DNA from: CAWUIO01 sp963922455
Lineage (GTDB): Bacteria; Bacteroidota; Bacteroidia; Cytophagales; Microscillaceae
Assembly (NCBI GenBank): GCA_963922455.1
Contig: CAWUIO010000002.1
Span: 82,950-146,949 of the forward strand
DNA length: 64,000 nucleotides
Direction of reading: 5' to 3'
Shown: positions 15,957 through 26,003 of the stretch, in pieces
How positions within the stretch are numbered: position 1 is the stretch's first letter
Layout: each line of letters opens with the position of its first letter
Made by a program: the position numbers and the translations under genes
The notes under the pieces: generated by a model
Databases searched by the model: none
Told to the model about the DNA's origin: nothing
Seen by the model: only the letters and a program-made list of their open reading frames with translations

Positions 15957-18900
15957 CTAACGGATCGATACTTTTTTGTAAGTCACGCGATCTTCGGTTC
16001 TAAACTCTAAGATGTACATGCCTGTTGGTAAGCTAGATACGGGGAGAGAGTAGGGGACTTTCGCTTGAAAATTGGCTAAGGTCTCTGTATAAAAGGTGCG
16101 ACCTTGTAGATCACGAAGGATTAAATTAACCTCTTGGGGTTCAGGTTCTTCCAGCTGAAGAAAGAGCTCATCTTGACTCGGATTGGGAAATACTTCCAGG
16201 GATTGGCTTAGGTCTTGGCTTTCGGTACCGGTTATGGTAAAATTGAAGAGGCTAGAGGTGGCAGAGCAATTCTGGTTCGTTATTACGAGGTAGTAGGTAC
16301 CCGAAGAGGTAGGGCGGTAACTATCGGCCGTTGCCCCCGTAATCGGTTCAAAATCGAAATACCACTGGTAACTTTCCGCTCCCGTAATGGAAGATAAGAG
16401 ACGGTCTCCTTCTTGGACAACAGAGACGGTAAAGGAGGCATCCAATACCACCACGGTAGGGCTGCTGGCTTCTTGAAAGCACTCATCCGTGAAAACCAAG
16501 CAATTGTACTCACCATCCTGATTGGCCAAATAGGAAGAGAAGGTTGCCTCGGGGATGGGCCGCTCATTCCGGGTCCATTGGTAGTTGGCATTGATTACAT
16601 TGGTATTGAGCGTTAATAAGGCACTCTTATCATCACAAATATTGGAAATGATATTGGTGCTAATCGAAACGGCCACTACCAGATTACACTCCGTACGGGT
16701 TTGGGCAAGATTGCTGTATCCGGAAAATCCTCCTTCATTACCCGAACGAACCCGGTAGTAGTACACGGTATTACTTTGTAATTCGGTATCTTGAAAACGT
16801 TTAGTATTGGTTCCTACTCGGGCAATTTCTACATAGCCGGTTGTGCGATCGATTGAGCGCTCGATGCTGAAAAGATCTTCATTACTGGAATTGTCCTCCC
16901 ACTGTAGGGCAATTTCGCTTTCTGAAACGGCTTCTGCGGTCAAGTTAATTGGCCGGGCCGGAGGATTAATATTGTCTACCGAGTCGGTTACAGCAAGAGA
17001 ATTGAATGAATAATTCGAGAAGCCATCCTCATTAAAAGCACTGACCCGATAGGTATATAATTGATTACCCACCAAATTGGAGTCCACGTACATAGTTACG
17101 TTGGAGTCTACCTGGGCTATCTCGGTAAAGAAGCCATCGTTTTCTAGGATGTTGGCCCGCTCAATGCTGAAACCGAGCTCATTGCTAGAGTTATCATCCC
17201 AGGTGACGGTGATTTGATTGGCGCTATTAGAAGTAGTACTCAAATTATTAGGGGGTAAAGGGATGTCTGCGGTTTCGGCCCCAGCTACATTACTAAACCT
17301 TGAGGCCCCCTCTGTGGCACTAATCGCTCGGATACGATAATAATATTGGGTATCGTCGCTTAGGCCAGTATTGTTGAATGTAGTTGTATCGGCTCCGACG
17401 GTATCTATGGATACAAAGCCTTGGTTGGCACTATTGGAGCGTTGTATTTCAAATCCTATCTCATTGTTGGATACGTCTGTCCAGAATAGTTCAATTTCTT
17501 GGCTGGATATGGCAAAGGCCTGCAGGTTTTCGGGAGTGCGGGGAGGATTTGCGGTGCGGGCACTATCTAGATTGGAGAAATTGGAGTCTTGACTAAACTT
17601 AAAAGCCCTAACACGGTAGATATATTTATTATTTGGAATAAGCCCCTCGTGTACATAGGTCGTGGTACCCGGACCAACCACATCTAAGAATCCAAAATCT
17701 GCGGAGACTCCTGCAATACTAATTGGGTCGAGGAACTGGATCTCGAAGCCTTGTTCATCATTGGAGTTATCTTGCCAAGTGAGCTGTATGGATGAACTGG
17801 TAAGGCCCACTGCGCTCAAATTGCTTGGGTCATTGGGAGGAGTACTGGGGTCACTCTTCAAGAGTTCGGGGATACTCCCCGAAGTAAGGTAGTTTGTGGT
17901 TTGTGGCTGCCCACTTACTTGTCGGAAGGGGATGAGGTAGAAGTAATAGGGTTGGGTTGCGTCTAAGCCAAAAATAGGGAGCTGATTAAAGTTACGGTCA
18001 TCAATGACAGCTTCTATAAAACCATTGCTACCCAAAGTATTAGGGTCAATTAAAAATGGATCGGTTCCATCTTGTAAACCCTCAAAAGAAGTGGGCGTAG
18101 AAAATGATAAAATTAGGTAGCCATCGGCATCGGGAATAATATCCCAGGCAAGCTCAACGGAGGTTTCCCCGACATCGACAAAGGCAAAACTGGTGGTATG
18201 GGCAGCTGGTTCGGTAGTTACCGTAAACACATCGACCCGGTTTCCGTAGGCCGTGTCGGCGGGAGTATTGGTATTAATGGCAAAAGGTATAATGCTATAC
18301 TGAGTAGCGGGACTGAGGCCGGTCACATTTATGGAAAAGGTGCCCACCGAAGCCCCGCCGACTTGGGAGACATTGAGTACGCCAGCGTCGGTCAATGTGA
18401 GATCGCTTCCCGTGGTAGGATAGTAAATTACACCATTTCGGGCCAGGCTAATAGCCGAAGATATGGTATACGTCGCGCGAAGGCTGTTTTGTGTGATCTG
18501 GTCAATAGCATCGGTTACTACACCAATACCCGAGACTGTTGGCTCAAACTCGTAGGCTCCTACGTCTGGAGTACCTACCCGGTTGACCCCCCGTTGGTCG
18601 GTGATAGGAATGAGTGGGCCGGAGATTCCCCCATCAATACCGGGGCTGCCCGCCACGGAGGCAATGGTAAACGTAGGGCCACCATTGTTAGCTAAGGTGT
18701 CGGCACTGGCACTTAGGTATGTACTGTAATCGGCTCCGGTTGTGGAGCCAGCGTCGTTTACAAAACTTGCTCCAGAAAAATCGCCAAAGACAGAGTTTTG
18801 GCTATCATCTATGGCACCAAAGATATTGGGATTACTTGAGGCATTATTGGCAAGGATATAACTGTTGATGATATTAAGCAGGTTGGCATCCGACCTATCA

Positions 18901-20552
18901 ATCCCTCCTCCACTTGCATTTCCGAATTGGGCTTCATTGCCTACGATGGTACAGTTTATAATATCCACACTGTTGGCATCATCTAAGTATATGGCCCCTC
19001 CAAAGGAAGCATTGTCTCCTTGGGTGATATTTGCGTATAGCGTGGTATTGCTTATTAGAATATTGGATGTATTGCCGGACACGGAAACAGCTCCCCAGGC
19101 ATCGCCATTGACAGATTGAATTATATTGTCATAAATAGCAGAGTTTACTATGTTTAAATTCCCATCCTCTATAAAAATGATCCCCCGGCTTTGGGTAATG
19201 CCCGAGCCCATGCTAAATGCTAGATTATCTCGTACGGTACAATTAACAAAATTCAGGGAGCCCGATTGGTTATAAATGATCCCATAGTTGTCAAACTCTT
19301 GGCCTTCATTCTCATTATCAAGAAACTCACAATTTGTGAAGGAAACCGATCCACCTATATTGGTGAAGGCTCCCCCTTTTACATCATTTGTATACCCATT
19401 CTCAAAAACTACATTCTGGAAATTCATGCTGAATATACCATTGGTCTCCACCAGGGTATGGTCATTGCCCACCGAACGGATTTTCGTTTTAGCAGCCGGG
19501 GGAACGGGGCCTCTGATATTAGTATTCCCTTGAATAGGAGGAAGCGGACTTGTCAGGTCTACGTTGGGAGTATTCAGTATAATCGTATAATCTTGCGCAA
19601 GAAATAGGTTGGCATTTTGTATTGCATAGCGGAGGGATCCGATCCCGTCGTTGGCGGAAGTGCTTACAGTGAAGGGACTGCTTGATACCGGAGCAAAGAT
19701 GGCTAATTCTATAAAATTGGGCTTATTTATAATAAATTGAGTAACCATTGAAATGGGCTCCAGCTCAAAGATGTCATTGTTAAATTCATAATAGATTTTT
19801 CCAGAGATAAGGTCAATATCCATACTTGAGATACCCGCCCCTATATTGGCAAGAGCTGTTCGGGTAAAAAAATTCCCTTCCAGGTCTGTGCGATAGATGG
19901 TACTTCCTTGAACAAAGTATAAAAAGCCCCGGTATCCGTCTACGGCAATAGGCCCGTTAATGGGGCCCAGAGAGCCTTCCCCGATTAGGGGAGACCAAGT
20001 ATTTAAATCAGAACCGGAGGCATAATAAATAGCATTATCACTAAGGTCGTGAATATAAAGACGGTCATTGACCGGGTCGTAGTCCAATTCATCAAAGACA
20101 TCTCCGGCCGTGGAGGGGATATTGCTTCCTTCTATTTGGGTTCCATCTATCGCATTAAAAATGCCACCTGCCCCTGGGGCATAGAGTATTTCTGTGTCGT
20201 TGAGGTACTCGAGGGCCGTGATGTTGGTAACCCCGGTAGAGGCCACGGCTCCAATATCGAGAAACTCGGGGGAACTTTGAATGATTTCTCCGTCGGCGGC
20301 ATTATAATAAACATCTCCATTGTCCGGGTTTATTGTAATACGTTTACTATCACCTCCAATGTTGGCCGTAGGCCCTATTTGAAAGGCTCCATTATTAAAA
20401 TCTGTGTAACTGGCCTGACTAATAACGGATACGTAGATCCTTTGTCCCTGAGCTAATTGAGGGACTAGAAAGACAAGTAACATGAAAAATTTTAAGTCAA
20501 GTACAGACTTGATTGGCAAAGGGTGGATTCTTAGGTAAAACGCTTTCATCAA
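15957..20552 (-). CDS. Large secreted beta-helix and fibronectin III protein with T9SS sorting domain
   Basis: A 1531-residue protein with an N-terminal signal peptide (hydrophobic core about residues 22-34). Residues about 40-300 form a repeated beta structure, possibly a propeller. A parallel beta-helix region with many S/N-rich turns and INCTIVGNEA-type rungs runs to a choice-of-anchor-Q-like end (SPGIDGG...DVGAYEFEP, about 635-670). Four FN3 domains follow from about 905 to 1290, each with a W-x-DNSSNE-like strand and YYYRVR-like strand. An Ig-like segment comes next, then a type IX secretion C-terminal domain (LEVFPNPS to the end). It is probably a cell-surface or secreted adhesin-like protein; ligand unknown. 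Repeat copy D follows its stop. Confidence 0.85.
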   Translation of the reverse strand: MMKAFYLRIHPLPIKSVLDLKFFMLLVFLVPQLAQGQRIYVSVISQASYTDFNNGAFQIGPTANIGGDSKRITINPDNGDVYYNAADGEIIQSSPEFLDIGAVASTGVTNITALEYLNDTEILYAPGAGGIFNAIDGTQIEGSNIPSTAGDVFDELDYDPVNDRLYIHDLSDNAIYYASGSDLNTWSPLIGEGSLGPINGPIAVDGYRGFLYFVQGSTIYRTDLEGNFFTRTALANIGAGISSMDIDLISGKIYYEFNNDIFELEPISMVTQFIINKPNFIELAIFAPVSSSPFTVSTSANDGIGSLRYAIQNANLFLAQDYTIILNTPNVDLTSPLPPIQGNTNIRGPVPPAAKTKIRSVGNDHTLVETNGIFSMNFQNVVFENGYTNDVKGGAFTNIGGSVSFTNCEFLDNENEGQEFDNYGIIYNQSGSLNFVNCTVRDNLAFSMGSGITQSRGIIFIEDGNLNIVNSAIYDNIIQSVNGDAWGAVSVSGNTSNILISNTTLYANITQGDNASFGGAIYLDDANSVDIINCTIVGNEAQFGNASGGGIDRSDANLLNIINSYILANNASSNPNIFGAIDDSQNSVFGDFSGASFVNDAGSTTGADYSTYLSASADTLANNGGPTFTIASVAGSPGIDGGISGPLIPITDQRGVNRVGTPDVGAYEFEPTVSGIGVVTDAIDQITQNSLRATYTISSAISLARNGVIYYPTTGSDLTLTDAGVLNVSQVGGASVGTFSINVTGLSPATQYSIIPFAINTNTPADTAYGNRVDVFTVTTEPAAHTTSFAFVDVGETSVELAWDIIPDADGYLILSFSTPTSFEGLQDGTDPFLIDPNTLGSNGFIEAVIDDRNFNQLPIFGLDATQPYYFYLIPFRQVSGQPQTTNYLTSGSIPELLKSDPSTPPNDPSNLSAVGLTSSSIQLTWQDNSNDEQGFEIQFLDPISIAGVSADFGFLDVVGPGTTTYVHEGLIPNNKYIYRVRAFKFSQDSNFSNLDSARTANPPRTPENLQAFAISSQEIELFWTDVSNNEIGFEIQRSNSANQGFVSIDTVGADTTTFNNTGLSDDTQYYYRIRAISATEGASRFSNVAGAETADIPLPPNNLSTTSNSANQITVTWDDNSSNELGFSIERANILENDGFFTEIAQVDSNVTMYVDSNLVGNQLYTYRVSAFNEDGFSNYSFNSLAVTDSVDNINPPARPINLTAEAVSESEIALQWEDNSSNEDLFSIERSIDRTTGYVEIARVGTNTKRFQDTELQSNTVYYYRVRSGNEGGFSGYSNLAQTRTECNLVVAVSISTNIISNICDDKSALLTLNTNVINANYQWTRNERPIPEATFSSYLANQDGEYNCLVFTDECFQEASSPTVVVLDASFTVSVVQEGDRLLSSITGAESYQWYFDFEPITGATADSYRPTSSGTYYLVITNQNCSATSSLFNFTITGTESQDLSQSLEVFPNPSQDELFLQLEEPEPQEVNLILRDLQGRTFYTETLANFQAKVPYSLPVSSLPTGMYILEFRTEDRVTYKKVSIR

Positions 20553-20621
20553 CTACAAAAGATAAGGGTTGTCATGTATCTTTAAACGAAGGATTTCTTG
20601 CTAAGTTATTCTGATAAAAAG

Positions 20622-20650
20622 AAAAAAAGCCCGAAGTTTCGGGCTTTTTA
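20622..20650 (-). terminator. Terminator of the TPR-CHAT gene
   Basis: A self-complementary AAAAAGCCCGAA...TTCGGGCTTTTT hairpin with T-tracts on both strands, 24 nt past the stop of the TPR-CHAT gene. On the minus strand it ends in seven T residues. It separates this gene from the next minus-strand gene, so the two large genes are likely separate transcripts. Confidence 0.85.
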
Positions 20651-20673
20651 AATAATTAAGTAGGGTTTTAAAA

Positions 20674-23600
20674 TTACTGAACACCAATCATATTAAAAGC
20701 TCCCCAAAGTGCAGGGTAGGGGTACTCTGCTTTAATTTCTTTTTGGGCTTCGTAAAAGGCCTTTCGCTTATTTCCGGTTTTCAACCATTTTTGGTAAAAC
20801 TTGACCATAAGCTTCTGGGTAACCTCATCGTTTACCTTGAAGAGGCTCATAATCAAGGCATCGGCCCCGGCTACTAAGAAGGAACGTTGTAGTCCATAGA
20901 CTCCTTCCCCAATGGCCACTTCTCCCAATCCGGTTTCGCAGGCACTCAAGATAACCAGTTCCGTTTTTTCCAGGTTCATACTTAGGGCTTCGTAGGCAGT
21001 TAAAATCCCCTCTTGGCTGTCAAAGTTTTTAGACCCGTCCATTAAGAGTTCGCCAGCCCCTTTAGCTAGTAACCCAGACCTTCGGAGTGGGTCTTGTTTA
21101 ACCCCCAGTAAGTCGGAGCTTAGGTTTATATCATCTTGTTCCGCATTCTTCTCAAAGAAACCATGGGTTGCAATATGCAGGACCCTGGGTTTTTCAACGT
21201 TTTTAATGATACTTTCTTCGGCTTTGCTTTCTTGGTAGAGGGTAACCTTCCAGCTTTGGGCACTGAGTAGATCTTGGATAGCCTGTACTTCTCGGGCCGT
21301 GCCGGGTAAGCGGTCAATAAAGCCCCCTCCTCCTCTTTGAGCGGCACTGAGCGCTTCGGTTTTTATCTCTTTGGTAGTATAAAATACGGGGTCCCCAAAT
21401 AAGATGGCATTATTTACATATTGCTTGGCAGCCCCTTTTTTACGGCTCTCTACGATATCCTTGGTATTACTGACATATCGGATATCGATTTGATCAATAA
21501 GGAAGGTACTGTCTTTTACCCGTAATGCATTGAGGTTGATTTGGTTATAAGCACCATCAGGCGAGAAGTATACTGTATTGATTTCACTAGTCAATTTTTC
21601 ACTAATAGGCCCCCAGAAGTTTTCGTAAGAACGGCGGTCTTTTTTACGGTACTTTACCATATTGCGGTAGTAACGTACATACTTGCTTTCCATGTCTGAA
21701 CCCTTCTCGAATAGAACCAATTCTGGGTTTTTCCGGGTGTCTCGGCTCACAATTAAGGCAGCATACCGAACCTCATCGGTAAATCCGTCATCGTATTGAC
21801 GATAACGAATGATCTCAACGGCCGCTTCATTGTCTTCCAATGAGTTCCGTACATCTTTCCAGGTAATGAGATCTTTTTTAACGGTATTGGCAAAGATATC
21901 CGAGCGTTCACTTAAATCTTTCTCGAGGTTGCTCAACTCGTTTTGAAGTTCAGTGATATTAATGGGGCTCTCGGCAAGTTCTTCTTCGCTAACGTAGAGC
22001 AAAGAGGTTAAAATTTCCCGTTTACGGCTCCATTCCTGGAACAGGTTTTTCAGTTCTAAGTCATTTCCCCCTAAGATGCTCTGTCTTACTTTTTGTGAAC
22101 TACTCAACAGAATAGCTTTGGTAGCCAGTTGGTGGTCATACATTTTCTCCAACAAGGCAGGCTTATCGGCCGACATTTTTACGGCAAGTGAGTTGAAAAA
22201 CTCAAAGTCGCTACGGATTTTATTCCAAAATTTGGTTTTTTCCCGATCGTTGAGCGAGGGGAAATAATCACGGAAGAAGCTAAGGTAAGACTGGGTTGTT
22301 TTCTCAATAAGCCGATTGGCCTCTTTGAGCTCATTACTGACATAGTACATCCTTCCCAATTTACTTTCCGTCTGTACATAATCTGGGTGGTCTTTGCTGA
22401 GGAGCTTTTTGTAAATAGACTCGGCTTTGACGTAGTTTTGCTTGGCTTCGTCAAATTTTTTCAGTTTGACATTTACGTCACCTAGTAGGGATAAAATCTG
22501 AGCAGAATTGATGTTTTTTTCCCCTAATTTATCTATCCAAATGGCATTGGCTTGGCTAAGGTACTGGCGGGCCTCTTCATACTTTTTGGTTTGTAAGTAT
22601 AAATTAGCTTGGTTTTTAAGTACTTCGGCATACATGGGGTGGTTTTCGTCAAAATTGGAAGCCATGATTTTTTTGGCTTTTTCCAGTTTCTCCTCACTCT
22701 TTTTAATATTCTTAGTGCTTTGAAATAAGTTAATTAAAGCTTCCAAGGTGTAGGACTTTCCTAGCTCCACGTGATTGTCACCAAGTTGTTTTTCTTGAAT
22801 GGGCACGACCCGGCCAATGTATTGAGAAGCTAATTCATAATCACCAATGACCGAGTGCAAATTGGCTAAGAGTGAATACGTTTCGGCTGCTTTGACACTT
22901 TCAGGGCCATAGATTTTTTGGGCAATTTTCTCTGATTTTTTTAAGTAGGATTCTGCATTTTTGAAGTCCCATTTGATCAGGTAGAGTAAGCCTAGTTGAT
23001 TATACAGGTTATGTAGGCGACGACTGGAAGTACCGTATTTCTTTTCTTGTACAGCCACGCTTTCTAACAATAATTGCTCGGTTTCGGCATATTCCCCAAT
23101 CCGGATATATAAAAAAGCCATTTCTTCTACGGAGCGGGCTTTTTTGCTGATATCATCAATTCCCAGGCGGCGGTAAATCCGGTTGGACGTGCGCAATAAT
23201 TTCTCAGCCTCATCAAATAGCCCCATTTCCCCATTAATTTTGGCCATCAGGGCCAAAGCATCCGCATATTCGGGCGAACGTCGTTTTATTGCCTTTCGTA
23301 TAATGACCATGGCACTGTCCATACTACTTTCGGCCCCTCGGTAATCTCCTACTTTGATTTGCATCTCAGCTTGGCGGGAAAGTTGTTTCCCGACACGGGC
23401 ATCCCGCTCCCCAAATTTGCTTACCAAGACCCGGGTCCCGTTTTGAATCAGTTCTAAGGCCTCTGGGTATTGGTCCAGAATTTCATAATAACGGGCTACA
23501 GTGTTGGCTTGGGGAACATAGTCTTTATGAAAAATGGAATGATTAGAAAATACAATCGACTCCGGTTTACTTTCAAACAAATCCTTGGCCTGGTCAAAAT

Positions 23601-24903
23601 CGTCGGTGTAGACCAAGTAGTACCCTGCCAAATCAATTTTATACGCTTGATGAAGGGGAGAACTTTCTCCGTAGATTTTTTTACTGAGCTCTATTCCTTC
23701 TTGCAAATCTTTTTCGGCGGCCTCCAGGTTAAATTCATCCGTGGTATGTACCTGGTATTTTGTATCTATAGCTTTAAGCCTCAAGGTATTGTAAGAAGGT
23801 AGGATGCTTTCGTCTTGTTCTAGAATAGACTCTACATCACTTTCCGCCTGCTTTAGATTATTCAATTGACTGGCTCGGATGGCATTAAGAAGTTTTAAAT
23901 CGGCGGTATATCGATTTTGCTTGGGGAAGTATTTAGCTATGCTTGCTTCATTGAGGGTGACTACCCGGTCAAAAGCGCCTTCTTTATTGCTCTTCAAAAA
24001 GGTTTGTCCTAAACCAAAATTTGCCAAGAGAAAGTCCCGATGGTATTTCTTTACCGAAGACTGCGCTTGCTCAAAGCTCTTTTGAGCGACTTTGTAATCT
24101 TCTGAATCTAAGGCATTATACCCTTTGGCCATCCAAAAACGGGCTACAAAGGGATGTTTTACACTCAAAGAAGCTACTTGCTTTTGGTTTATTGTAAATG
24201 CAGAATCGGCTTTTTTATACTCACCCTGGGCTTGGTAAACTTGTGCGGCAAGGCTTAGTACCCGGGCGTGTTGAATATTCCGATACTGGACATCATACTT
24301 GCTATTTTCGGAAGAAATGGGGCTTGGGGTACTTTTCCAAGACACTATATTTTGCTTTAAATTTTCAAGGAATTCTTTGGCCTTATTAACTTCTTCTCTT
24401 TGAATATACAATTCAGCCAAGCGTATGCCCAATTCGGTCGACCAATACGCAGAAACTTCGGTATTTCCTTCCCAAGCTTTTTCTAATTCACCGTAAAGAG
24501 ATTGGACTTGATTATAATTACCAGCCTGAAGCCAAGCATCCATACTATGCACTAAACCGATAGAATACTCATCCAAATTCAATGATTTGAGCGCTTCCAG
24601 TTGCTCCAATCCCTTAGCCATACTTGCTTCCATCTGTGGATACTGGCTGTAGGCCTCATATACTTGGGCCTTGTAAATCTCAAGCCAGGCCCGGTAAATG
24701 GGTCGGTTATCTAGCTTTTTGAGAATATACTTGGGCAATTTAGCATCTACGACTTTTAGGGCCTTAGCATACTTACCCTTATTGTATTGTTTGTCAGCCT
24801 TAGCAAATAAGTTTTCCCATGTAACCTGGGCGCTCAGGTAGCCAGGGAGCAAGAGCCAAATTGCCAGGGTACAGAATATTAAGAGCTTATGATTTTTTTT
24901 CAT
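20674..24903 (-). CDS. TPR-CHAT protein (caspase-like protease fold)
   Basis: A 1409-residue protein with a signal peptide or anchor (residues 7-25, ending near LSAQ). Long helical tetratricopeptide repeats cover roughly residues 30-1000, and a CHAT domain covers about 1090-1409. CHAT domains are caspase-related. The catalytic pair is visible as His1247 in IATHGFF and Cys1322 in LSACETG. The end, with A-x-x-LWGAFNMIG, is typical. Some bacterial TPR-CHAT proteins are proteases acting with gasdermin or CRISPR effectors. No such partner is nearby and the apparent export signal argues for an envelope role. Its substrate is unknown. Confidence 0.88.
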   Translation of the reverse strand: MKKNHKLLIFCTLAIWLLLPGYLSAQVTWENLFAKADKQYNKGKYAKALKVVDAKLPKYILKKLDNRPIYRAWLEIYKAQVYEAYSQYPQMEASMAKGLEQLEALKSLNLDEYSIGLVHSMDAWLQAGNYNQVQSLYGELEKAWEGNTEVSAYWSTELGIRLAELYIQREEVNKAKEFLENLKQNIVSWKSTPSPISSENSKYDVQYRNIQHARVLSLAAQVYQAQGEYKKADSAFTINQKQVASLSVKHPFVARFWMAKGYNALDSEDYKVAQKSFEQAQSSVKKYHRDFLLANFGLGQTFLKSNKEGAFDRVVTLNEASIAKYFPKQNRYTADLKLLNAIRASQLNNLKQAESDVESILEQDESILPSYNTLRLKAIDTKYQVHTTDEFNLEAAEKDLQEGIELSKKIYGESSPLHQAYKIDLAGYYLVYTDDFDQAKDLFESKPESIVFSNHSIFHKDYVPQANTVARYYEILDQYPEALELIQNGTRVLVSKFGERDARVGKQLSRQAEMQIKVGDYRGAESSMDSAMVIIRKAIKRRSPEYADALALMAKINGEMGLFDEAEKLLRTSNRIYRRLGIDDISKKARSVEEMAFLYIRIGEYAETEQLLLESVAVQEKKYGTSSRRLHNLYNQLGLLYLIKWDFKNAESYLKKSEKIAQKIYGPESVKAAETYSLLANLHSVIGDYELASQYIGRVVPIQEKQLGDNHVELGKSYTLEALINLFQSTKNIKKSEEKLEKAKKIMASNFDENHPMYAEVLKNQANLYLQTKKYEEARQYLSQANAIWIDKLGEKNINSAQILSLLGDVNVKLKKFDEAKQNYVKAESIYKKLLSKDHPDYVQTESKLGRMYYVSNELKEANRLIEKTTQSYLSFFRDYFPSLNDREKTKFWNKIRSDFEFFNSLAVKMSADKPALLEKMYDHQLATKAILLSSSQKVRQSILGGNDLELKNLFQEWSRKREILTSLLYVSEEELAESPINITELQNELSNLEKDLSERSDIFANTVKKDLITWKDVRNSLEDNEAAVEIIRYRQYDDGFTDEVRYAALIVSRDTRKNPELVLFEKGSDMESKYVRYYRNMVKYRKKDRRSYENFWGPISEKLTSEINTVYFSPDGAYNQINLNALRVKDSTFLIDQIDIRYVSNTKDIVESRKKGAAKQYVNNAILFGDPVFYTTKEIKTEALSAAQRGGGGFIDRLPGTAREVQAIQDLLSAQSWKVTLYQESKAEESIIKNVEKPRVLHIATHGFFEKNAEQDDINLSSDLLGVKQDPLRRSGLLAKGAGELLMDGSKNFDSQEGILTAYEALSMNLEKTELVILSACETGLGEVAIGEGVYGLQRSFLVAGADALIMSLFKVNDEVTQKLMVKFYQKWLKTGNKRKAFYEAQKEIKAEYPYPALWGAFNMIGVQ

Positions 24904-24939
24904 GTTTCAATCTTGGATTAACCGTTGTGTGTAAGTTTT

Positions 24940-25968
24940 TTAATTTAATATACTGTTTTCTCTTTCAATTCGTTTTACGATTTGCATTTTCAGGATGGAT
25001 TCGGCAAACTGATACGTTGTTTCTTGAACACTTTTCCAGTCTTTACTCGTAATCTCCGAGGCAATGACGTGTTCTCCCACCTTCGGAAAGGCCTTTTGGG
25101 TTTTATGCGAACTGCCTAACTCCTCAAACATTGTCCGAATCGCTGCAACAGATACCGTTTGATCTTGATGTTCTTCGTCTTTATAATAATACCCTACCAA
25201 AACGGGCTGTTTAATTTTCCGAAATACTTCTGGCTTCATCGAGTGGCTCACTAATGATTTCAAGGAGATAAGGCCCTCAATCCGGTACTGGTTATTCCAA
25301 TACTGTTCCCCTAAATCATTCCTAGGCTCTCGGGTAATGTATTTATCCCCAAAGATCGAGCGGGCCAGTTGAAGGCCCCAAGGTTTGTCCAGTAGCCAGG
25401 TAGATTCGTTAAAAAAATCTACCAAGGGAGAATAGGCAATAATAGCGTGCACATCGGGGTCTTGTGATGCTAGATATAGAGCAAGTGTAGCTCCCGTAGA
25501 AGTCCCCATCAGAATGACTTTCTTTCCCAGCTTTTTACCAATGGCTAGTGCTTGTTGAGCCGTAGAAAGCAAACTTTCTGGACTCAAATGTATAAATGCG
25601 TCGGGATCTTTTAAGCCGTGTTGACTCAGCCGGGCCAAGTACAAATTACAGCCGTACCTTCGGGCAAACTCCAAGTGAATAGGTCGTCCCTCAGCATAGC
25701 TAGCCGTAAAGCCGTGTAAATACACCAAGCAATACTCCGTGGGTTTCTTACCTACCGAATCATACCATACAATGCGGGCCTGATTATCCGCTTTGATTTG
25801 TGGATTACTATTTTCTGCCCGATTAAGCGAATCTTCAAGCATCGCTAAGGTGTTAGGAAGAGAGAGGGAAGAAACTTGCAGTTGAGGTGTTTCGGGACGG
25901 GGCCCCATCAAAACCGCTCCCACGAGTACCAATAAGATAAAAACAGACCAGGACCAAACCTTTTTCAT
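24940..25968 (-). CDS. Membrane-anchored alpha/beta hydrolase
   Basis: A 342-residue protein with an N-terminal membrane anchor (about residues 5-22) followed by an alpha/beta-hydrolase domain. The oxyanion motif HGF is at 85-87 and the nucleophile elbow GTSTG at 155-159 gives Ser157 as nucleophile. The likely acid is in the YYKDEEHQDQ region and the His in VGEHVIASE near the C-terminus. It resembles serine aminopeptidase S33/monoglyceride lipase-like enzymes. The substrate is unknown. It sits 36 nt upstream of the TPR-CHAT gene on the same strand, so the two are probably cotranscribed. Its start is only 35 bases from the divergent endonuclease V gene. Confidence 0.8.
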   Translation of the reverse strand: MKKVWSWSVFILLVLVGAVLMGPRPETPQLQVSSLSLPNTLAMLEDSLNRAENSNPQIKADNQARIVWYDSVGKKPTEYCLVYLHGFTASYAEGRPIHLEFARRYGCNLYLARLSQHGLKDPDAFIHLSPESLLSTAQQALAIGKKLGKKVILMGTSTGATLALYLASQDPDVHAIIAYSPLVDFFNESTWLLDKPWGLQLARSIFGDKYITREPRNDLGEQYWNNQYRIEGLISLKSLVSHSMKPEVFRKIKQPVLVGYYYKDEEHQDQTVSVAAIRTMFEELGSSHKTQKAFPKVGEHVIASEITSKDWKSVQETTYQFAESILKMQIVKRIERENSILN

Positions 25969-26003
25969 GTGATCAGCAATTTAAAGCACAAACCAAGTCG
26001 CTT

